Source of the DNA: JBFIHF01 sp964411125
Lineage (GTDB): Bacteria; Myxococcota_A; Bradymonadia; Bradymonadales; Bradymonadaceae
Length of the DNA: 15,090 nt
Reading direction: 5' to 3'
Assembly (NCBI GenBank): GCA_964411125.1
Contig: CAYPJU010000111.1
Location: 1 to 15,090 of the forward strand
Below the pieces are notes generated by a model, which was given only the letters and a program-made list of their open reading frames with translations, did not search any database and was not told where the DNA came from. Every line of letters starts with the position of its first letter. Position 1 is the stretch's first letter. A program made the translations under genes and the position numbers. Positions 13,982-15,090 of this stretch are shown in pieces.

Positions 13982-14929
13982 TTGAACGGCTTCATCGGTC
14001 TCACGGACTATGAATGGTACCGGCAGCTGCTGGCTGACCAGCCTGCGGAGGTGAACTTCTGGCGGCCGCTGAGCGGGAAGAACTTTCGCGCTCTGCGTCC
14101 CTCGGAGCCTTTCTTCTTCAAACTGAAGAAGGCGCACGGCGACTGGATCGCCGGGTTCGGTGTGTACGCCGGGTTCATGGCGATGGGGGTCGCTGACGCG
14201 TGGGCGACGTTCGGTCGCAGCAACGGGGTGTCGTCGGAGGCCGCGATGTGGGAGCGCGTGGGCCACTACGTGAAGCGGAATCGTGGCGGCGAGGTCGAGC
14301 GGGGCCATCAGATCGGTTGTATCCTGCTCACGACGCCGGTGTTCTTCCCCGCGTCTCACTTCGTAGCGCCCCCGGCCGACTGGAAACCAAACATCGTGAC
14401 GGGATCGGGCTACGATCTCAGCCATGGAGAAGGCCTCCGGATCTGGCAGGAGTGCATGGAGCGAGCTGGAGACCTACGGCAGGACGACCAGCAGCTACAC
14501 TACAATCTCGCGCTCGCGCGTTCGGAGGTGGAGTTCCGCGAGAGGGTGTCCCGCGTGCGGCTGGGGCAGGGAGGATTTCGCGCGATGGTCACGCAGGCGT
14601 ACGACGGGACGTGTGCGGTGTCGGGGGACCATACCCTCCCGGTGCTCGAGGCCGCGCACATCCTCGGCGTGACGGAGGGTGGCACCCACGAGCTCGCCAA
14701 CGGGTTGCTTTTGCGGGCAGACATCCACCGCCTGTACGACCGTCATCTGGTGACGGTGACGCCCGACTACCAGTTCAAGGTGAGTGAAAGATTGCGTGAA
14801 GACTACAAGAACGGCGCGGCGTACTACGCGATGGAGGGTCGACCGTTGTCGCTCCCTCGCGAGGCGGAGATGCGTCCACGACGCGAGTATCTGGAGGCAC
14901 ACCACGACCGCTTCGAGCGGGCTTCCTGA
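13982..14929 (+). CDS. HNH endonuclease with a probable modified-DNA-binding N-terminal domain
   Basis: Translation from TTG 13982 gives 315 residues (LNGFIGLTDYEWYRQLLADQ...). It lies 20 nt after brxHI. The C-terminal domain is an HNH_2-type nuclease: C211 (TCAVSG), then LEAAH with H226, N240 (ELANGLLL) and H249 (ADIHRLYDRHLVTV), the usual H-N-H triad. The N-terminal 160 residues contain NFWRPLSGKNFRALRPSEPF, FFKLKKAHGDWIAGFGVYAGF, then GHQIGCILLTTPVFFPASHF and PPADWKPNIVTGSGYDLSHG. I associate this pattern with HNH proteins whose front half has a PUA/SRA-like fold, by analogy with sulphur- or methyl-base-reading domains of McrA-type enzymes. The nuclease would then cut modified invading DNA. 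That specificity is inference, while the HNH assignment is firm. It is the last gene of the pglZ operon, and a hairpin begins at the base after its stop. Confidence 0.88.
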   Translation: MNGFIGLTDYEWYRQLLADQPAEVNFWRPLSGKNFRALRPSEPFFFKLKKAHGDWIAGFGVYAGFMAMGVADAWATFGRSNGVSSEAAMWERVGHYVKRNRGGEVERGHQIGCILLTTPVFFPASHFVAPPADWKPNIVTGSGYDLSHGEGLRIWQECMERAGDLRQDDQQLHYNLALARSEVEFRERVSRVRLGQGGFRAMVTQAYDGTCAVSGDHTLPVLEAAHILGVTEGGTHELANGLLLRADIHRLYDRHLVTVTPDYQFKVSERLREDYKNGAAYYAMEGRPLSLPREAEMRPRREYLEAHHDRFERAS

Positions 14930-14945
14930 CTCGGAAGATTCCGAG
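14930..14945 (+). terminator. Perfect 7-bp inverted repeat after the operon, probable transcription end
   Basis: CTCGGAA-GA-TTCCGAG (14930-14945) begins at the base after the HNH stop codon and forms a 7-bp stem (or 6 bp with a 4-base loop). No T-run follows, so it is not a classical intrinsic terminator. It could stop or stabilise the transcript, and it may serve both strands because the next gene is convergent. Confidence 0.4.
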
Positions 14946-15003
14946 GCTCGGCGAGCAGGCCCTGGCGACGCGCCACTGGCGAACGTGTGAAGTTGGACTG
15001 CCG

Positions 15004-15090
15004 CTACTGCGGGTTATCGAGGTCCGGCGAGTCGATTCGAATCGCCGCGACGTCCAGGGCCTCGAGGTCGGGGACGAGCTCGCCGATGCG
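15004..15090 (-). CDS. C-terminal end of a convergent hypothetical gene (start beyond window)
   Basis: On the minus strand the frame is open from the window edge to TAG (15006-15004). It reads RIGELVPDLEALDVAAIRID and then SPDLDNPQ. The composition is ordinary for protein and the G/C third-position pattern is suitable. Only 28 residues are visible, so no family can be named and the call is tentative. If real, its end faces the end of the HNH gene across 74 bp, supporting closure of the pglZ operon at that point. Confidence 0.35.
   Translation of the reverse strand, partial: RIGELVPDLEALDVAAIRIDSPDLDNPQ

Noticed and set aside
1..15090. CRISPR arrays, tRNA or rRNA genes, insertion-sequence ends, att-type direct repeats
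   Set aside because: Read for regularly spaced repeats, transposase-like frames, tRNA-like segments and flanking direct repeats; none was convincing by eye.

Overview
The window is high-GC bacterial DNA. Tightly packed genes, GTG and TTG starts and G/C-ending codons fit a Myxococcota-like (deltaproteobacterial) chromosome or metagenome bin. That placement is an inference from style; no rRNA or marker gene is present. All convincing genes lie on the + strand except a fragment at the extreme right edge. One 100-N assembly gap (12902-13001) falls inside a helicase gene.

Layout. (1) 3-572: the C-terminal end of a Cys-containing, probably exported protein, likely native chromosome. (2) 700-1744: a PD-(D/E)XK-like / DUF4268 gene whose first 35 codons are out of frame because of a 4-bp tandem duplication. 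(3) 1821-1970: a 49-residue Cys/His protein with its own predicted promoter. (4) 2020-3929: a compact cassette made of a 26-codon leader ORF, a TIGR04255-family protein and two unrecognised proteins, joined by ATGA and GTGA overlaps. (5) 3930-4327: a non-coding gap with a possible promoter. (6) 4328-7859: two large proteins with TerB-like helical tails. The first has a zinc ribbon, a PH-like region, a helical repeat region, a conserved C-terminal domain and three tail repeats. The second is EcsC plus TerB.

(7) 7884-14945: a self-contained four-gene operon of pglZ, brxD (DUF2791-type ATPase), brxHI (Lhr-like helicase) and an HNH endonuclease with a probable modified-DNA-reading N-terminus. A good sigma-70-like promoter lies just upstream of pglZ, and a perfect inverted repeat follows the HNH stop codon. 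pglZ-brxD-brxHI is the distal block of type 2 and type 6 BREX phage-defence loci. The methyltransferase pglX, brxC/pglY and pglW are not in this window, and the operon appears to have its own start and end. (8) 15004-15090: the C-terminal end of a convergent minus-strand gene.

The window reads as a defence or accessory island. The best candidate for something undescribed is the methyltransferase-less PglZ-BrxD-BrxHI-HNH unit, followed by the TIGR04255 cassette and the zinc-ribbon/TerB plus EcsC/TerB pair beside it. Codon use changes visibly at pglZ (strong preference for GGG, GCG, CTG and CGG), which suggests the modules were acquired separately.
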